A DNA stretch of 64,000 nucleotides from positions 206,001-270,000 of the forward strand of contig JAYKYS010000041.1 of NCBI GenBank assembly GCA_036924285.1, written 5' to 3'. The notes under the pieces are model-generated. The model worked only from the letters and a program-made list of their open reading frames with translations. It was not told where the DNA came from and made no database searches. The position numbers and the translations under genes were made by a program. Shown here one piece after another: positions 12,601-26,412 of this stretch. Source of the DNA: Asterella californica (taxonomy: Eukaryota > Streptophyta > Marchantiopsida > Marchantiales > Aytoniaceae). The stretch's first letter is position 1. Every line of letters begins with the position of its first letter.

Positions 12601-15600
12601 ATGTGGAAATAAAGCTCACAAAACGTGGATGCATGACCTCAAGCTATGTCACGCTATATGGAGTATCCAAGAGCAATATGATGTAAGTCGTGCATATGAC
12701 CCTCCATGCTTATTTCTAGAAGCAAGAGTCGCCTATGTAGCATTCTTCTCCTTGTCAAAGTATGCATGTATTCTACTCATTTCATATTAGGCTCCATGAC
12801 TAATCTGTGGAGCGATATCTCCTGATGGAAATAGAGGCAACTTTTGCATAAACATCAATAATCATCAGTTTTTAATCTCTATTCCACTGAAAGTGCTCAC
12901 AATGAAAACATAATTTTAAATTTCATAAGAAATCAGATTTGATTGCGTACTGAGCAATTGAAGCGATTGTAGACATAAAAGATAAGTTATCTTTTATCGT
13001 TCATTTGAACAACCAAGTTGAAAATATGTCCATACAAGGAAATTGAACTTCGATTATTGTTGTGTCAAGACTTGCATCAAGAACTCAATGACAATAAGCA
13101 TGTGCAGTACAAGTACTTTATGCTTGCAGAGTCATACATAACTTAAGTTCTACAAGTATAATCCAAGTATGTCATGGAAGAATATTCGATTTCATTTGTT
13201 TTGTATGAAGTTACACCATTACCAAAAGTGCAGTATCTACCAGTACATCCATGTGTTCATTTCAAGTATCATGACAGCGTGAGCATTATTTTTACACCAT
13301 TCAGTTGTCTCTTTGGTTCATTTTACAAACGGTGTGTATATCTGGAGACTCCATTAGTTGATACCACATCTCTTTATGCGTCATTTTTTCCAAAGAATAT
13401 TCAAATCTTTGTATGTCGCTCTAGAGATTGAGCCCACTGAAAAGCATATATCCTCTCCTTCTCTAGACACATCAATCCATTCAAGAACACTTTTCTCATA
13501 GCTTTTCAACCTACTTCATCATTTTTTGGCCATAAAAGCTTATGATATTCATACCCACTAATCCATTCTCAACTAGCACTTGTTCATGAGTGTCTTCTCA
13601 TAAAGTCCAAGCTAAAATCTGATCCAATCAAAGACATTTTGAAGATGTAACATCTATTTTTCTTGCCGATTTGACCAACAAAAAGAATAGGTTTAATGAA
13701 CAAGAACTTGACGTTCTATTGCATTCATAGAATTTTGTCCAAACAAATAACAAATAAATGTCAATGATCATCTCATTTACAACGTTGAATGCATGACGGT
13801 GTCTGACATCAAGTGTTCATGCATTTTGCAACTCTTTAATACATAAGATGAGAATATTTATTTTGTTGCACAAGCTACCTCTAGATGAAAGTTGCCATAT
13901 CACTAGGTTAGTCATTCATGTCGACTCACCATTTGAATACACCACGACATATTCCTTCTCGAACCAAAGTGCAAGTTGCACATGACGTGATCGTTTCGAG
14001 CATCGAGAAATGTAACACTACACACAATGATAACAAATAATGATAACACTACGCACAATCATAACAAATATGATTTACAATACAATATTCAATGGGACAT
14101 CTACATGCAGAGATGATAGATGATCAAAAGCATGACCTTCTCGACTGACTTGCTTCGATTGCGAACCTTGATGTCTTTGTCAATATTCTGAAAGCAATTA
14201 AGAGGTAAGAAAAACCGATCAGTGATAAAAAGTTAAATATCGAGCTTCAACTAGTATAAGAAATTTGACGAGAAAAATATAGTACCAGTAGTGAATCATC
14301 TAGAATGATATACAAATTGAGCTTTGATTTCTTATTTCTGATTGTCATTTGAATGATCCAATAAACGACAGAGACATATATCAAGGTTTGATATCTTTTC
14401 CACAGTTGCATCAACACATGTAGGACCCAAAAAGAAAAGTGAGAATGATTATCATGTAGGAATCGAAGAAGGCAATATATTGATGTTGAGCCTTGATATC
14501 TAATGATAATATGGAATAAGTTTTCAGAAGAAAACCATCCACAATCCCCAATGGTTGGTTGTGACATATTCGTGAATAAAACATAATGGAGTTTACATTG
14601 ACTCCCAAAAAATGCATCTTCAACCATATATTATACATTTTGTATCTACATTCAATCTATATTACCTTTACTCAAGAGATGACATCACTTAGGAGAAGGA
14701 TGTCATCACTCAAAGGATCAATCCTTTAAAAGATAAATCCAAAAATGATATTTCTAAGATACTAGAAATGGAGAAACTGCTTTTGTTTTCACAATAACAA
14801 TATCAACAACATACACATAGTACCCAAACGCTATTCAGCAATATCATGTAGATGTTAAATTTGATGCATGAACTCTTCAACACATATGAGTACATCATGG
14901 AGCATGATGAATTAATAGCTCACTTATGGGAAGAGATGATCTATGCAGCAAAAACAATAAGGCATCTCGCAAACACTACGACGTATACGCATGTTCTAGT
15001 ATGGGTAATTGTAAGAGGGTTTTCATTTGATGGATCAAAAGAAAGAACACGAGGAATAGCAGAAGAATATCATTCAACAACTCATCTGAAGACAACTCGA
15101 CAACAACTATGTAGAGATCAGACGCTCACAGTCCAATGTTGCTCAATCCAATCTCGATGATTTTGACGAATAAGAAGCGGATGGGTAAGGAAAACCATCG
15201 AACATAAAAATTGATAAATGTTGTTCTCATGTCTCATATACAATAAAGTAGTAATTGATACCGAATAGAAAGATCATACACAAGATAAGTATGATTCACT
15301 TAATATGTATTAGTTCTAGATCGGATCAAATCCAAATGTTTCTGAGTTGATTATGTCCCTTGTATCCGTTTATTACTCTTGGATTGTGTACAAGTTGGAT
15401 AAGATGTGTACCAAATAGCAAGTAAATGTACATCCGACAGTTAGACAATTATATAGCTTCTTTGCATAACTACAAAAACATGTAAGGACCATTGTCTCTA
15501 AGTATTGTATTCTTTGATTCAATTGATCGATCAATCAATTATATATGATATTTTGTATAAAGATGAATATGAAGCTTTGACAGAAACTCGTGTATTGTGT

Positions 15601-18600
15601 ATTGAATGAATGGATACAACATATCCATTAATATCTGCTAGGAATTTTGAATGACATCATGGTTCATACCACTGAATCAAGAGACTCAGACATGCAAGTT
15701 ATCTTGATTTGTAACATGATCTTAGATATACAATTACATAATGTCATAGTCAATTTATTGTATTTCATGCCCTTGTCATCTATGACCATTTAGCTTAGCA
15801 TGGCGGTAGTATTTTGAAATTATAACGATAGCATTGTGTTAGAATTCATACATAAAATACTCGTTTAACATGAAAAGAAAGATACAGAATTAAAGAATCT
15901 ACTTTTACATGTCATGTGAATCACCATGTTGATCTCTTCAATTTTCTTATCATTTGAGTATTTGAGCAAAAATATGATCGGTATTTTCATCGTCATATGT
16001 AGTGATCTTTGTTTCTAGAGCTTTACTTATCATTGCCATTGTAGTCGTCTGCCTCTTTTGCTTCATAACATCGATGGAAACTTGTGAAAATATCTCTTAG
16101 GAATCTTTAATGTCTCATATAAGATAAATTAGATATTGGTATAATTATTTTTTCTTCTAAGATTGCTCGCGTATCGATACTAGTCTCAATGTTTGATTGA
16201 AGTTAGAAGAATTATCCTTCTGTTTGGATGTCATATTTTTCTCTTTCCTTCTCATAGTCGACAACACTTTTCTTTCATTGGATGTGATGCTTGATTCTTC
16301 TAGAGAGCTCTATTGAACTTGTTGAGCAACTCTTTGAATCATTCGCTTCTGATTTGAAGATTCAGCCAACTCATCAATTTTGTCTTCTCGTCTCTTCTTT
16401 TGATCCACCATTGAATCCTCTCGTGTCACATGTTATTCTCCTTCAAGAAATCATAAATAATACTTGCATGGACTGGATGTTTCCATCCCATGTATTACAT
16501 ATAGTTTCAGCTCATCAGGTCATTAATTCTCTTGATTCTTATGTAATTGCTTCTTCTTCTCTGATCAGCTCCTCTTTGTGATTTTATAGTTAATTGCTCA
16601 TATTCTTTTGTAATTTTAGTGGTCAAAGATTGAAGCTTGTGTTTAGTTTCCTCATCATCATCGCAATGCTTATGCAAGTGGTTGTGTTCGAAAGAGAAAA
16701 GTTGTTTCCACAAAAAGATACAATATCATCTTTCGAGTTCATAGTCAGATCTTTATAGTGTCACCTCTGATTGAGTCTAATGCTCGATACTATCGCACCA
16801 TATACACCTTAGCACAAACTCCCGACTCGCAATAAATATTAAATTTGGACCACTCTTCAATTGTGATATGCCGTTCAAGAACTCCTTTATATCTTTGATA
16901 GATCATCAGACATATTCTCAATGGAAGCCCTAATATATCATGAAGAAGACATTTCATAGAAAATGCATGAAACTTTTAATTATGACTGACTTGAAACAAG
17001 CATAAACTAAGAGAAACATTAAGTTTGACACCAAAGTTTTCTTTAATCCTTGAAATATCCAATAAATATAATATACTCCTACCAAGCTCTTTCTTTCTTT
17101 CTCTCTCTTCATCTGAACTCCTTTATCCTCTTAGCCCCTAAGTTGTTCCCTACAACATGAGTCTAAATAAATCCTAAAATACCTATAGTATGCACTATAA
17201 TAGTAAACAACCATTTGAACTTTGAACTATCAGTCTGAACATCCCATCAGAAGCTCTAAACTGATGTGGATCCAACCATCCTAAAGCTATCATATGCAGT
17301 GTCCCAATAAGAGAATAATATTAATTCAAATTTTATAGTATTGAAAACTTCAAAAAATCTTAAATTCCCCAAATAATTATTTAGCTAATTTCCACCAAAT
17401 ACAATTTTTGCTACAACATTTGATCAGAAGCCACCATTGGAAACTCTAGGTCAAGCTGAATCGAATGGTATGAAGTTTTATTGTTTGGTATTGAAGTAAT
17501 TGGATTCGTAAGTTTTGTCCGATCTCAATTTGACAAGTAACGCAAATGATGTCATCTAATTATCATTTTTAGCAGTTTTTTAAGATGAACAAGACTGATG
17601 ATCCAAGTTTGACCGATCATGATCGTTTTAACTTTTGTTCGTTTGAGGATTATCCATTTTGCTAAAAAGAACATAAATGTGTCTCTAATATTGTGTTTGA
17701 ACATGACTAAAATGAGTATCATGTGGAAGAGTACTACGAAAGCATATTAGTCTAAAGTAACATGCCTTGTAGGTTACTATAAGACTCTCCTCATACATAT
17801 TAAAAACAATCAATTTTGATGTTTTTGTTTATTCTTTTTTGTTGTATTAGCATGGTCACCTCTATTTGGATTTGTAGACGATTGTACATGCATAATGTAT
17901 GTTTTAACCTATTCTAATGAATATGACATCACATCTCAACGACATCAGAATAGAGATTTGTATAACCAGCATCTGCTGTTCTGCTATTCACGATGAATCA
18001 CAGACTCAAGAGCATTTGTAATCTAACCATCTTTCATTAAGTCAAAACTAGAAATTCCCAACAAATTAGTAGTATAACATGTAACGTTAATATTAACTCT
18101 ACTCCAAAATTACTTGCATTCTAGAAATGTGGACATATAGCATTCAACTTTGTTTCAAAAGTTATTCTAGGAGCACATTCAAAGTCAATTAAACTCTATC
18201 ATTTTGTCGTGTCGTAGATCGACTTCAGATGAAACATGGAGAGTATCGAAAAAAAGAGATTTGCAAATTTGTCCTAAAAGTGATTCTGACTTCATCATTG
18301 TGTAAAGCTCGTTGAGTAGGTAGAAATTACCTCATGGACCATCTTGAACGAAGCTACAAGGAAGAAGTTACAAGATTTCAAAAGATTTGAAGTTTTGACC
18401 ATCATATATGTTGACTTGACATTTGCTGATGTGGCAGACAACATGTTGATCTGGCCATCAGAGTTGAGGTGGTAGTTTGTGTTGACATGCCATGTGACTA
18501 TGATATGACACTAAGTGACTAGGACGATGTGATGACATGTCATGGTGCCAACATGAAGAAATGTTAACAAGTGATGACCTGCTGACATGGACTTAGGGCT

Positions 18601-18914
18601 GAGCTGGTGACACGTAGGTATGCCATGTAGATGACTGCATGTGTGCCATCTGACGATGTGCATGCTCCCCACTTGATGAATTTAGACGGTAACACGTGGT
18701 CTATAGAAAAGGACAACTTCTCATAAAGTATTTAAGCCAGTGAGTTTTTCAAAATTTCAAGGGAGGTTTTGGGATTTTAGTTCGTTAGGCTGTCGATTTT
18801 TTATTGCCAAAATTTTCTGACCGGTTTTGGATGCAGGTCGGTTGGATGAGATCGGGTCAGTTTTTTCTATGTCTATGTTTTTCTATGTTTTTTCTATTTT
18901 TCTAAGTTGGTAGA

Positions 18915-19630
18915 GAATTTACTTACGCTCGTAAGTAGATCCTTGCAAGGTTAACGGACGAGGGTCGGATTTCTGACGTTGAGAAAAAAGGTTGGCGGTG
19001 AATTACTTACGCTCGTAAGGAGATCTTCGTAAGTTTGGAGTTGGACAAGAGAGGATTGGACAACTCCCGGATGTTGTAGTGGAGGCTAGAGGTGTCTAAT
19101 TTATACGATTTTTGTTTGATTGAGAAGTTGTCGACGAGTGCTTTCATCATATTATTCACATATTCATGTTATTTGGGAAAAAGTTTACGGGAACTACTTA
19201 CATGTGTAAGTAGATATCCGCAATACTTTTGAGTTTGAAAAAAATTTGACGAGTTTGAGGACATTTATCAATAGCTCATAATGTCCTTTTTGGATTATTC
19301 TTATACCGTTGAAAGCTCTTGGAGAGAAGTTCAACCTTATGTTTTCATATTTGTTAGTCATTTGGAGAAAAAGTTGCAAATAACTACTTACTCGTGTAAG
19401 TATATTACCGCAACTTTTTCTTGAGAGAAGAATATAACAACTTTGAAAGGCTATATGGTAGAGCTCGAGTGTCCGTTTCGAGTGATTTTCGTGGCATCCT
19501 GAAGCTATCGCCTAGTGTTATCTTTCTGAGTTTTCAGAATAGGAATGTAGAAATTTTTGGAAAAACCAAACGATGAATTACTTATTGAGGTAAGTAGATT
19601 TCTGCAACGGTTGGTCTTTGTGACGACAAA
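18915..19630. repeat. ~191-bp diverged tandem repeat with ACTTAC...GTAAGT palindromes
   Basis: The motif AATTACTTAC-N4-6-GTAAGTAGAT.T.CGCAA recurs with ACTTAC at 18921, 19005, 19196, 19386 and (as ACTTAT) 19580, giving intervals of 84, 191, 190 and 194 bp. Text between motifs is only loosely conserved (GAAAGCTCT..., GAGTTTGA..., AAAAAGTT). Such arrays are common in LTRs and leaders of plant retrotransposons; the LTR of element A has a comparable 157-bp array. I see no paired LTR ends, so an old retrotransposon leader is only an inference. Confidence 0.6.
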
Positions 19631-21300
19631 CTAGCTTTGAAGAGGTACAACTTTGGCAAGGGAACTCGGTTCCGAGACATATGGATATCATTTGAAAGAT
19701 TCTGAGGGCTTCACAACCAGCTGAAAAGAATTATATTTAGAATTTTTGAGTTGATGAACAAACCCAAAAGAGTTGTAAATTTTGTGTATATCAAGAGGAG
19801 GAAAAACAAGTGTTAATAAATCAATTGTTTATGTAAGATTAAATTCTGCTTTTTTTCTCTCCAAGTGAATTTTTCTCCACAGTCAAATATCTCTTGTAGT
19901 CTAGAGATACTTCACATAACATTGATACTACACCGTGTTATCAATGACCAGTTGTGTCTGTTTGTACATGTATACCTATCGATCAAACTGGTTTCATAAT
20001 TCCCCTATCACCACTAGGAGTTTCTGGATTCTTGATAGTCAAGTAACCATGCTGTTAAATGGAGTAATTTTGGGAATCATTTTTTCGCTATCTAGCTTTA
20101 TCTTCTTCTCATCTCAGTGTATAACTGCAAAATGGTCAAATCTTCTATGTAGACTATGATGCATACATAATCATCACAAAATACAATTCTGAACTTAATT
20201 TTTGACAAAACATCTAACGATTTTGTATCATTGAGATAGAAGTTCTATCGAAATTTTTGTTATATGTTTTGGTCTCCTGCAATTCACTACATCTTCTGTT
20301 GATCGATCGACATTGCTCTTCGATTGACGAAGATCTTATGAAAACATCAGGACCTTTGGATATGATATTTTTTGAGGTGTCATCGATCGAAAATATTCAA
20401 CAGCCATATTTGCCATCCAAACAGAATGATTTCTGACATATTATACTATCATCTCGCCTGAAACTTGTGATCTGACTATTTACATTTGATTGAGAAATTT
20501 GTGTATACACCAAAAAAATATATACAACATCTGGTGATATTTTACAGAACTCCGTTTTCTTGATGCACCGGAACTTCTATGATATATATATAAAGTTCTC
20601 CGCATGTTAGAAATCCTACAGCAAAAGTCTTACTACGGCAAAAGGGTCACTCGTGGTTAGAGATGCTCTTAATGAACAAATATATCTTACCATTATACTT
20701 AAATACATTTGCTGGTAGAATTTTCTTGAGAGAACACAGTCGATTAAACAATGACTTAAATAATGCTCATCCATATTCTTTACCTTTAGTTGTATTCACT
20801 TAACAACTAACTATTGAATATCCTTGGTTCGATGGTTTCTTGGAATAAAATGATATCTTCTTTGTACAATCTAAAGCACACGAGGAGAAAACGAGAATAT
20901 TTTTTTCAATGCTTTTATTCTCACACCTGGAGAACTGAGAAATTTAACCGTTGTACAGAAATGATCATGGTGATTATCTCTTCATCTCAACTTAAAATCT
21001 CTGAAATAAAGAATCAAATTAAAACTAGTCATTAGCTTTACAAGTTATGGTTCATCTCCAAGCAAACTAATTAATATTAATAGAGAATATTAAGATGAAG
21101 GTTTGGAATTTACTGGAGAAACAGAAAAGAATGTAAAAGGTATTCTCGTCAGAGTCAAAGAACACTACGAGAAAAAGATAATATTTTATTTTCATGCTTT
21201 TATACTCTTACCCAGGGTTTACCATTAGAGAGTGAGGAGATCTTCCATTTCAGAACTCGAGTGGTATAACGTGAATACTAAGTTTACCGTTAACTCCCCC

Positions 21301-22742
21301 AGTTAGCGTTTATGCGGTGGAGATGCACTAACAGCCAACCCGCATAATGCAGTACTCCTGGTTACCAGGCATATTATAGGGGCACTTGGGCTTGAACAAC
21401 TAACTTTGACACGCTAGTAGGTCCTCGGGTATCCTGCAACCAACCCGTTTCGTTAGATATAAGTGCGAAGCTCATTTCTGCATTTCCTTCTTATCCGTAC
21501 GGCTTCCTTGGTATTTGCCAGCTCCTGAGCGAATGAGAGATCGTCATCGTGGCCCCATTCCCCTTCCTCGTCACTCGACCTTTCCGCAAGTGTTTATTTC
21601 CCTTCCCTATCTGTGCGCGTCCTCCGGTGGGAGAGCAGTAATGTGCAGGTTCTGCAGGTTCCCACACGTAGGATGCACTATCCGGAACGTGCCAGGCTAC
21701 TGGCTTGTGCCTTGTGGGCTCTTCTGACTCACTCCACCGTAGGTTTGTCCTCAGCTGGGCTTTGGGTACACCGGCACTATCCGGTATCAACAGAATCTAA
21801 TGCAAAAAGGAGTGGAATACGCATGAGGCAAGAAAAGGATGACATTATTTTATTTAATGCATTAAAATATTACGGACTTATCTTCTTCACCAGAGAGGGA
21901 GACTTGCCATGCGTCCCTGTGGGGACGGTGCTTCGTGCTTTCTTTGCCTTCTTATTCTTGAGGTCCAAGAAGTTAGTGCATTCTTCATAGTTTCTGTGTT
22001 GCGTCTGTCTGCCTCACCCATCCTCCGCGTTCTTCCGCCCCCGCGTGATCGGAACGTTCCGTCGTTCATAATTGAAGGTGGATTCTGCTGTCGCTCTGGG
22101 TGTCTTTACTTTCAAGAAGATAGCTTTTTGGTGAGAAATGGAGATATGCTGCACTCGAGCATCATCGTTAGAACGTGTGACTCACCGATCGTTTATGGTC
22201 GGTGAGTCCTTGAAACATTAACGGGGACTACAGGGAGGCTCTTATTTCGTAACCGAGACTGGTGCACGGAGAAAGATAAGTTGCTGTGAGAGTCGGAAAC
22301 ACTTCTTTGTTGACAGCGTCTGGTGGTGAAGGTGATCACAAGGATAAGGTCACGTGGTGGCTTCTGCAGGTATGGACGTTACTGAGGAACGTCGGCGGTG
22401 ACGGTTGGGACGTCGTAATCATAGAGCGAAGGGAACCTAGAAACCACTTATTTTCGAGATTTTATTCAGGGAATGATCATTCTTCTCTATTATCTACTAC
22501 GAGTTCCTGGTCGGGCTGGTTTAGGAGTACGATGGAGAGACAAGATAGAAGTGCCTAGAGATTAAGTGGCCAGTACAGGATACAGAGGGTTATATCCCAA
22601 GGTCTCGTTGCAAAAGGAAATTTCTGGAGTCGAAGGTGGAAATTGGAAGGCTTGAAGCAACAGATCGGAAAGCGGCTTTCAACGAACTCAGGCCCCAAGG
22701 TTAAGATTCAAATCGCTCTGTTCAAGAGAAAAAGTTAGATAG
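21301..22742. other. GC-richer upstream region of the OXS3-family gene
   Basis: Base composition rises sharply here compared with the preceding 20 kb. There are short open frames on both strands, none with a recognisable domain. The region probably holds the promoter and 5' untranslated sequence of the gene at 22743. No TATA box or transcription start could be fixed by eye. Confidence 0.45.
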
Positions 22743-24155
22743 ATGAAAGGACTTCTTTGTGGGAAAATGTCGTTAACATACCAGAATGTTGAGATGTCGG
22801 TAACATACCAGAATGTTGAGATTGGGAAGGGCTCGACCGCTCTGTACAAGGTCGGCCCCAGGAGCCAGCAGTGCGGCACGGGAGCCGATGGTGCATCGAC
22901 TTACAAGCTACCGCTACCGCAAGCTCAAAACCAGAATGACTCTGCGCTTTCTAACTTGTTGACATCCTATTCGGTGTACTTTCGTTCACAATCTCCGGAT
23001 TCTAGCAACTGTTGTAGCAGCTTGGCCCCGTTAAACATGCCTATCTCTTCGCCCTGTGACGATGGTGGTGAAGATAAGTCTCCTGTTTCTTCCGTTTTCT
23101 CTAGTTTAAGTTCGCTGGGAGGAGCGGCTGATTGTCAGACAAGCAGTGAAGATGGAGCCTCGACTGGTCTTGCTAGGGCTGAAAGCAAGTGTTGGGGGCC
23201 CGCATCAAATTGCTCCACGGATAGCATTGGCCAGGTATACGATGACGAGAAAAACTCGAGTGTTAGTGACCTGGGTGGAATCGCTGCTTCCGTTGAAGTT
23301 GGGGCCAGGTTACTTCAAAACTACTACACTCAGGCGGCAGGGGTGACCGGCTTGCTGCACCTGAATGATGTTGGATCGGAGTTGTCGTCGTCGTCGTCCT
23401 CCATTGGAAACCGGAGCGAAGACAGTGCGGGTTCGATAGACAACGAGGATAGTGATATGGAAGTGGAGTCTACACTACGCAAAGGCCCACTAGACATGAT
23501 GAACACATTGGAGTGTTCTCTACCTATCAAGTAAGTTATCGTGTGTCACCCGTAATCCTTAATACTCGTTGCGCTCAAGAAGTCTGAGTCTTGTTTCTGT
23601 TGCGCGTTTCGTGTGTGGCTGTTGTGAACCGATGCGAGTGTGGAGCGAAGGCAGATCTTTGCCATAAGAATGCGGCGTACTTGGTTCTGCGGAGCCGTCG
23701 TAGGGATGTTGTCAGTTCTTCACTCAGTTTGCGATAATTAACTGTGGAGGGTTTTGTATTCTTTCAGGAGAGGGTTGTCGAGATTTTGGAGCGGTAAATC
23801 TAAGTCTTTCACTTCGTTGGGGGATGTGTCAACGGTTGCTGATCTTGTCAAACCAGAGAATCCATTCAACAAACGACGGCGTTATACTACATTTGCAGAT
23901 CGTCATAGATCTTTCCCCCCACTCTCTAAGACCTCTACGGCTGGGATCTCAAAAAGGCCCCCATCTGGATATGGTAGAAGTAACCTGGCTGTGGCCGTGG
24001 CGATGGGCAGTAAGTTGGAAGGCCCCTCTAAACTTTCTTCTTCGACTCCAACCCTTCCATCAGCTGGCCGGTCCTTCTCCTTGACGGACTTGCAACAGGC
24101 GAGCTACACTGTTTCGCCTCCACCAACTCCCGCAGTGAGGACGAGACGAGATTGA
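22743..24155 (+). CDS. OXS3-family (oxidative stress 3-like) nuclear protein
   Basis: Two exons: 22743-23530 and 23768-24155. The intron (23531-23767) begins GTAAGT and ends TTTCAG, and splits a Lys codon. The product is about 392 residues. The start is ATG 22743, directly preceded by an in-frame TAG. The first exon is Ser/Asp-rich (SSSIGNRSEDSAGS... around residues 220-235). The family core spans the splice site: GPLDMMNTLECSLPIK at the end of exon 1, then RGLSRFWSGKSKSFTSLGDV and a KPENPFNKRRR basic stretch. That order (short helix, RGLS..F.GKS.SF, ENPxxKRR) is the signature of the plant OXS3/O3L group, chromatin-associated stress-tolerance proteins; the biochemical role is not settled. The last ~85 residues are Ser/Thr/Pro-rich. 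A 27-bp in-frame duplication near the N terminus is unusual. Confidence 0.85.
22774..22827 (+). repeat. 27-bp in-frame tandem duplication inside the OXS3-family gene
   Basis: TAACATACCAGAATGTTGAGAT occurs at 22774 and again 27 bp later at 22801, giving the peptide TYQNVE twice near residues 12-26. It lies outside the conserved core and keeps the frame. Confidence 0.85.
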
Positions 24156-25550
24156 GAGCCTTCATCAGGTTTCTGTGTAGATGTACGGGTGCTGCTCTTG
24201 TGTGGCGATCTATCGTCATGACTGGGCTATCGGATCACCGTGTCTTACTCTGTGGCTATGTAGTGCTTGGCTCGTTAAACTGTTATTAAGGCGGTTTAAT
24301 AGGTCAGGGAAGACTCCGTACACGAGCCAGTCAACTATCCTAACGGACACGGATGGTACAAGGAGAAAGTATGTCAGCCCAAAAGCTGGTTGAGAGCTGG
24401 AATTGGTATTATCCTTCATGAAGTTCCTTTTCCATCCCGATGGTGATGTAGTGTACAACAAGTATCAGTTGCGTAGAGGAAATTTAGAACTAGCGAAACC
24501 CTGAATAACAACAACAGGATCAGCACAAGCGTGAGAGCTGACATTATGGTGCTTGTTTACTTCACGGTAGGAAAGAAAGCAAAGGAGGAAGTATGGAACA
24601 TCAGCGAAGAATAAGGGGCCCTTTCATAGTAGCGCACTTGAAAAGGAGATCTGTAACTCCATGTGCCAATATGGGAACCTACTTCCATTTCAGAGATATT
24701 ACAACTTGAATGTGTTATTCTGGCAGCTAGATAGATTAGGGAGTTATTGGTCTTGCGGAGTGAGATTGGCGGGGTTTCCCTACCTCTGATACAAATAGTA
24801 GAAGGTAAGTCGGTTCCGTGTTGGAGACAGCTAGGAGAGAAGACTGAGAGAGGAAGAAAAGGAAGAAAGGAGGAAGGAGTTGACTTGAGAATCCAGGTTG
24901 GACATTTCCTCCTGAGTCAATATATCGTGACAACGATAACTCCAAACGTGTAATATACTTTGCTCTCTCCAAGAGAAATTTGATAAGCGCGCCTTCAATT
25001 TGTCTTGACTGCTGATTAGGGTAAGTTTGATGGTTATTCGATTTTTCTGGGTTCATCAGCATGCGCTATCGATATAGCTGGATAAAATAGTACGCTATAT
25101 AACTTCCGTTCCAGGAGCTTGAGCTTCGCCGTTGTCGTAATTTCCATCGATGCAGATGTTAAGCGTAAAGGCAGGCTAATGTTTTTCGCGGGATGCAGTG
25201 GTTCTAGATAGAAGTCTCCGATACGCTGCAGGCAACTGACGGTAGAATTGCAGTGAGCAAGAAACTGAGTCATGTTCAGCACTACTCCCTGCTACTCATG
25301 TCGCCCACCTTCTGTTGTCACAACAGAAGTCTTCCACTGCGTTCGAATGTCAGTCTAGTTTGGAGTGTGTGAAGCCTAGTCCCGAATGAGAATAGCAATA
25401 GAGCGGGGAAAAATAACCTAATGTTTAGGGCGTCTCAAAGCGGAATTAAGGTTTGAACCTGTAGGCGGCGAGTGTCAGAGCATGCAGAAAAAGGAGAAAC
25501 GTCCGATTGAGATATTTGGAGCTCGAGCGACCACGAGAAAATGAGACTTA
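24156..25550. other. Downstream flank of the OXS3-family gene
   Basis: Presumed 3' untranslated and intergenic sequence. Open frames are short and unrecognised on both strands, and no polyadenylation site could be pinned down. Confidence 0.4.
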
Positions 25551-25560
25551 CCTATTAGGG

Positions 25561-25646
25561 TAAAGCACGGTAAGCGGTGCTTTCTGCCGTTTCAGGCCGA
25601 TGCAGTGCCATGTTAGGGCAGAGAATGCACCGCTAACCGTGCTTTA
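25561..25646. repeat. Imperfect inverted repeat (long hairpin)
   Basis: Left arm 25561-25588 (TAAAGCACGGTAAGCGGTGC...) pairs with right arm 25617-25646 (...GCACCGCTAACCGTGCTTTA) around a ~28-base loop, with few mismatches in about 28 pairs. A third, diverged copy of the right arm lies at 25673-25725. It could be a small MITE or a hairpin-RNA locus; the sequence alone does not decide. Confidence 0.7.
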
Positions 25647-26044
25647 ACTTGTGTAAAAACTCGTCCCGCCTCGGCAGAAACGTCGAATGGGAGAATGCAA
25701 ATGCAGCGCTATCTGTGTTTTAACTTGCATTAATTAAGCATGCATTATGATCACCTAAAGCTACGTAAGTTCACGGGACAAAAGAAGTTCCGTGGGTTCT
25801 TCCTTTTTCACCTCCTGCAACCGCGTTGCGTGAAAGTCATGCTAACTTGGTTTCTAGTTTGTCGCAATACCCGTTTAGTTCTACGGAAATGTACATAGCA
25901 TCGGCCACGGTCGGCGCATGAAGGTCATGGTATTCTGGCCTCGAGTTCGGCGCAGTATTCTTTTAGTCTTACGATAATTCACATACCATTGGTCACGGTG
26001 TGGGCAGAGTTTGGTGACTATGAGAGAGAATACATGCTATGAGA

Positions 26045-26412
26045 GACATTACCGTGCTATGTAGCCTACTAGCACTGGATATAGTTTTGATCGCTGACTG
26101 TTACGTAAACAATGTGATTTACAGCTTCAATCATCTAATGCGGTCTGTACACAATGTGATTTATAACCTTAGTCATCTAATGTTCTCACTGTGATTTATA
26201 ACCTCAGTCATCTAATGTCCTCTGTACACACTGTGATTTATAGCCTCAGTCATCTAATAATCTCGGTAGAACTGTTAGAGATCTTCATTACCGTGTTATG
26301 TAGCCTACTAGCACTACAAACTATTTCTATCTTAGACTGTTACGTACACATTATTATTTACAACCTGAATCATCTAGTGCCATCTGTACACACTCTGACT
26401 TATAACCCAGCG
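26045..26412. repeat. Degenerate tandem repeats (GTGATTTATAACCTCAGTCATCTAAT)
   Basis: The phrase TGTGATTTA(T/C)A.CCT(C/T)A(G/A)TCATCTAAT recurs near 26114, 26155, 26189 and 26232, and more weakly at 26347 and 26395. A larger duplication carries TATGTAGCCTACTAGCACT at both 26059 and 26297, followed by GACTGTTACGTA.ACA. Confidence 0.75.

Larger units (their letters stand above)
73..21300. other. AT-rich intergenic DNA, no supported gene
   Basis: About 21 kb of AT-rich DNA. The open frames are short (at most about 126 codons), match no family I recognise, and show no consistent exon structure. The repeats listed separately are the only structure I can support. A stretch around 1390-1920 has several short open frames in a row with Cys/His-containing peptides and might be a very decayed transposon, but no domain is recognisable. 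I found no tRNA or rRNA by eye; a covariance search was not possible. Confidence 0.6.

Noticed and set aside
14247..14627. 126-codon minus-strand open frame in the AT-rich region
   Set aside because: No family resemblance, low-complexity composition and overlapping frames of similar length; chance open frame.
14852..15160. 102-codon plus-strand open frame
   Set aside because: No recognisable domain, no splice context and an isolated position; not supported as a gene.
21491..21990. Overlapping open frames on both strands near 21.5-22 kb
   Set aside because: GC-rich shadow frames with no domain; more likely 5' region of the OXS3-family gene.
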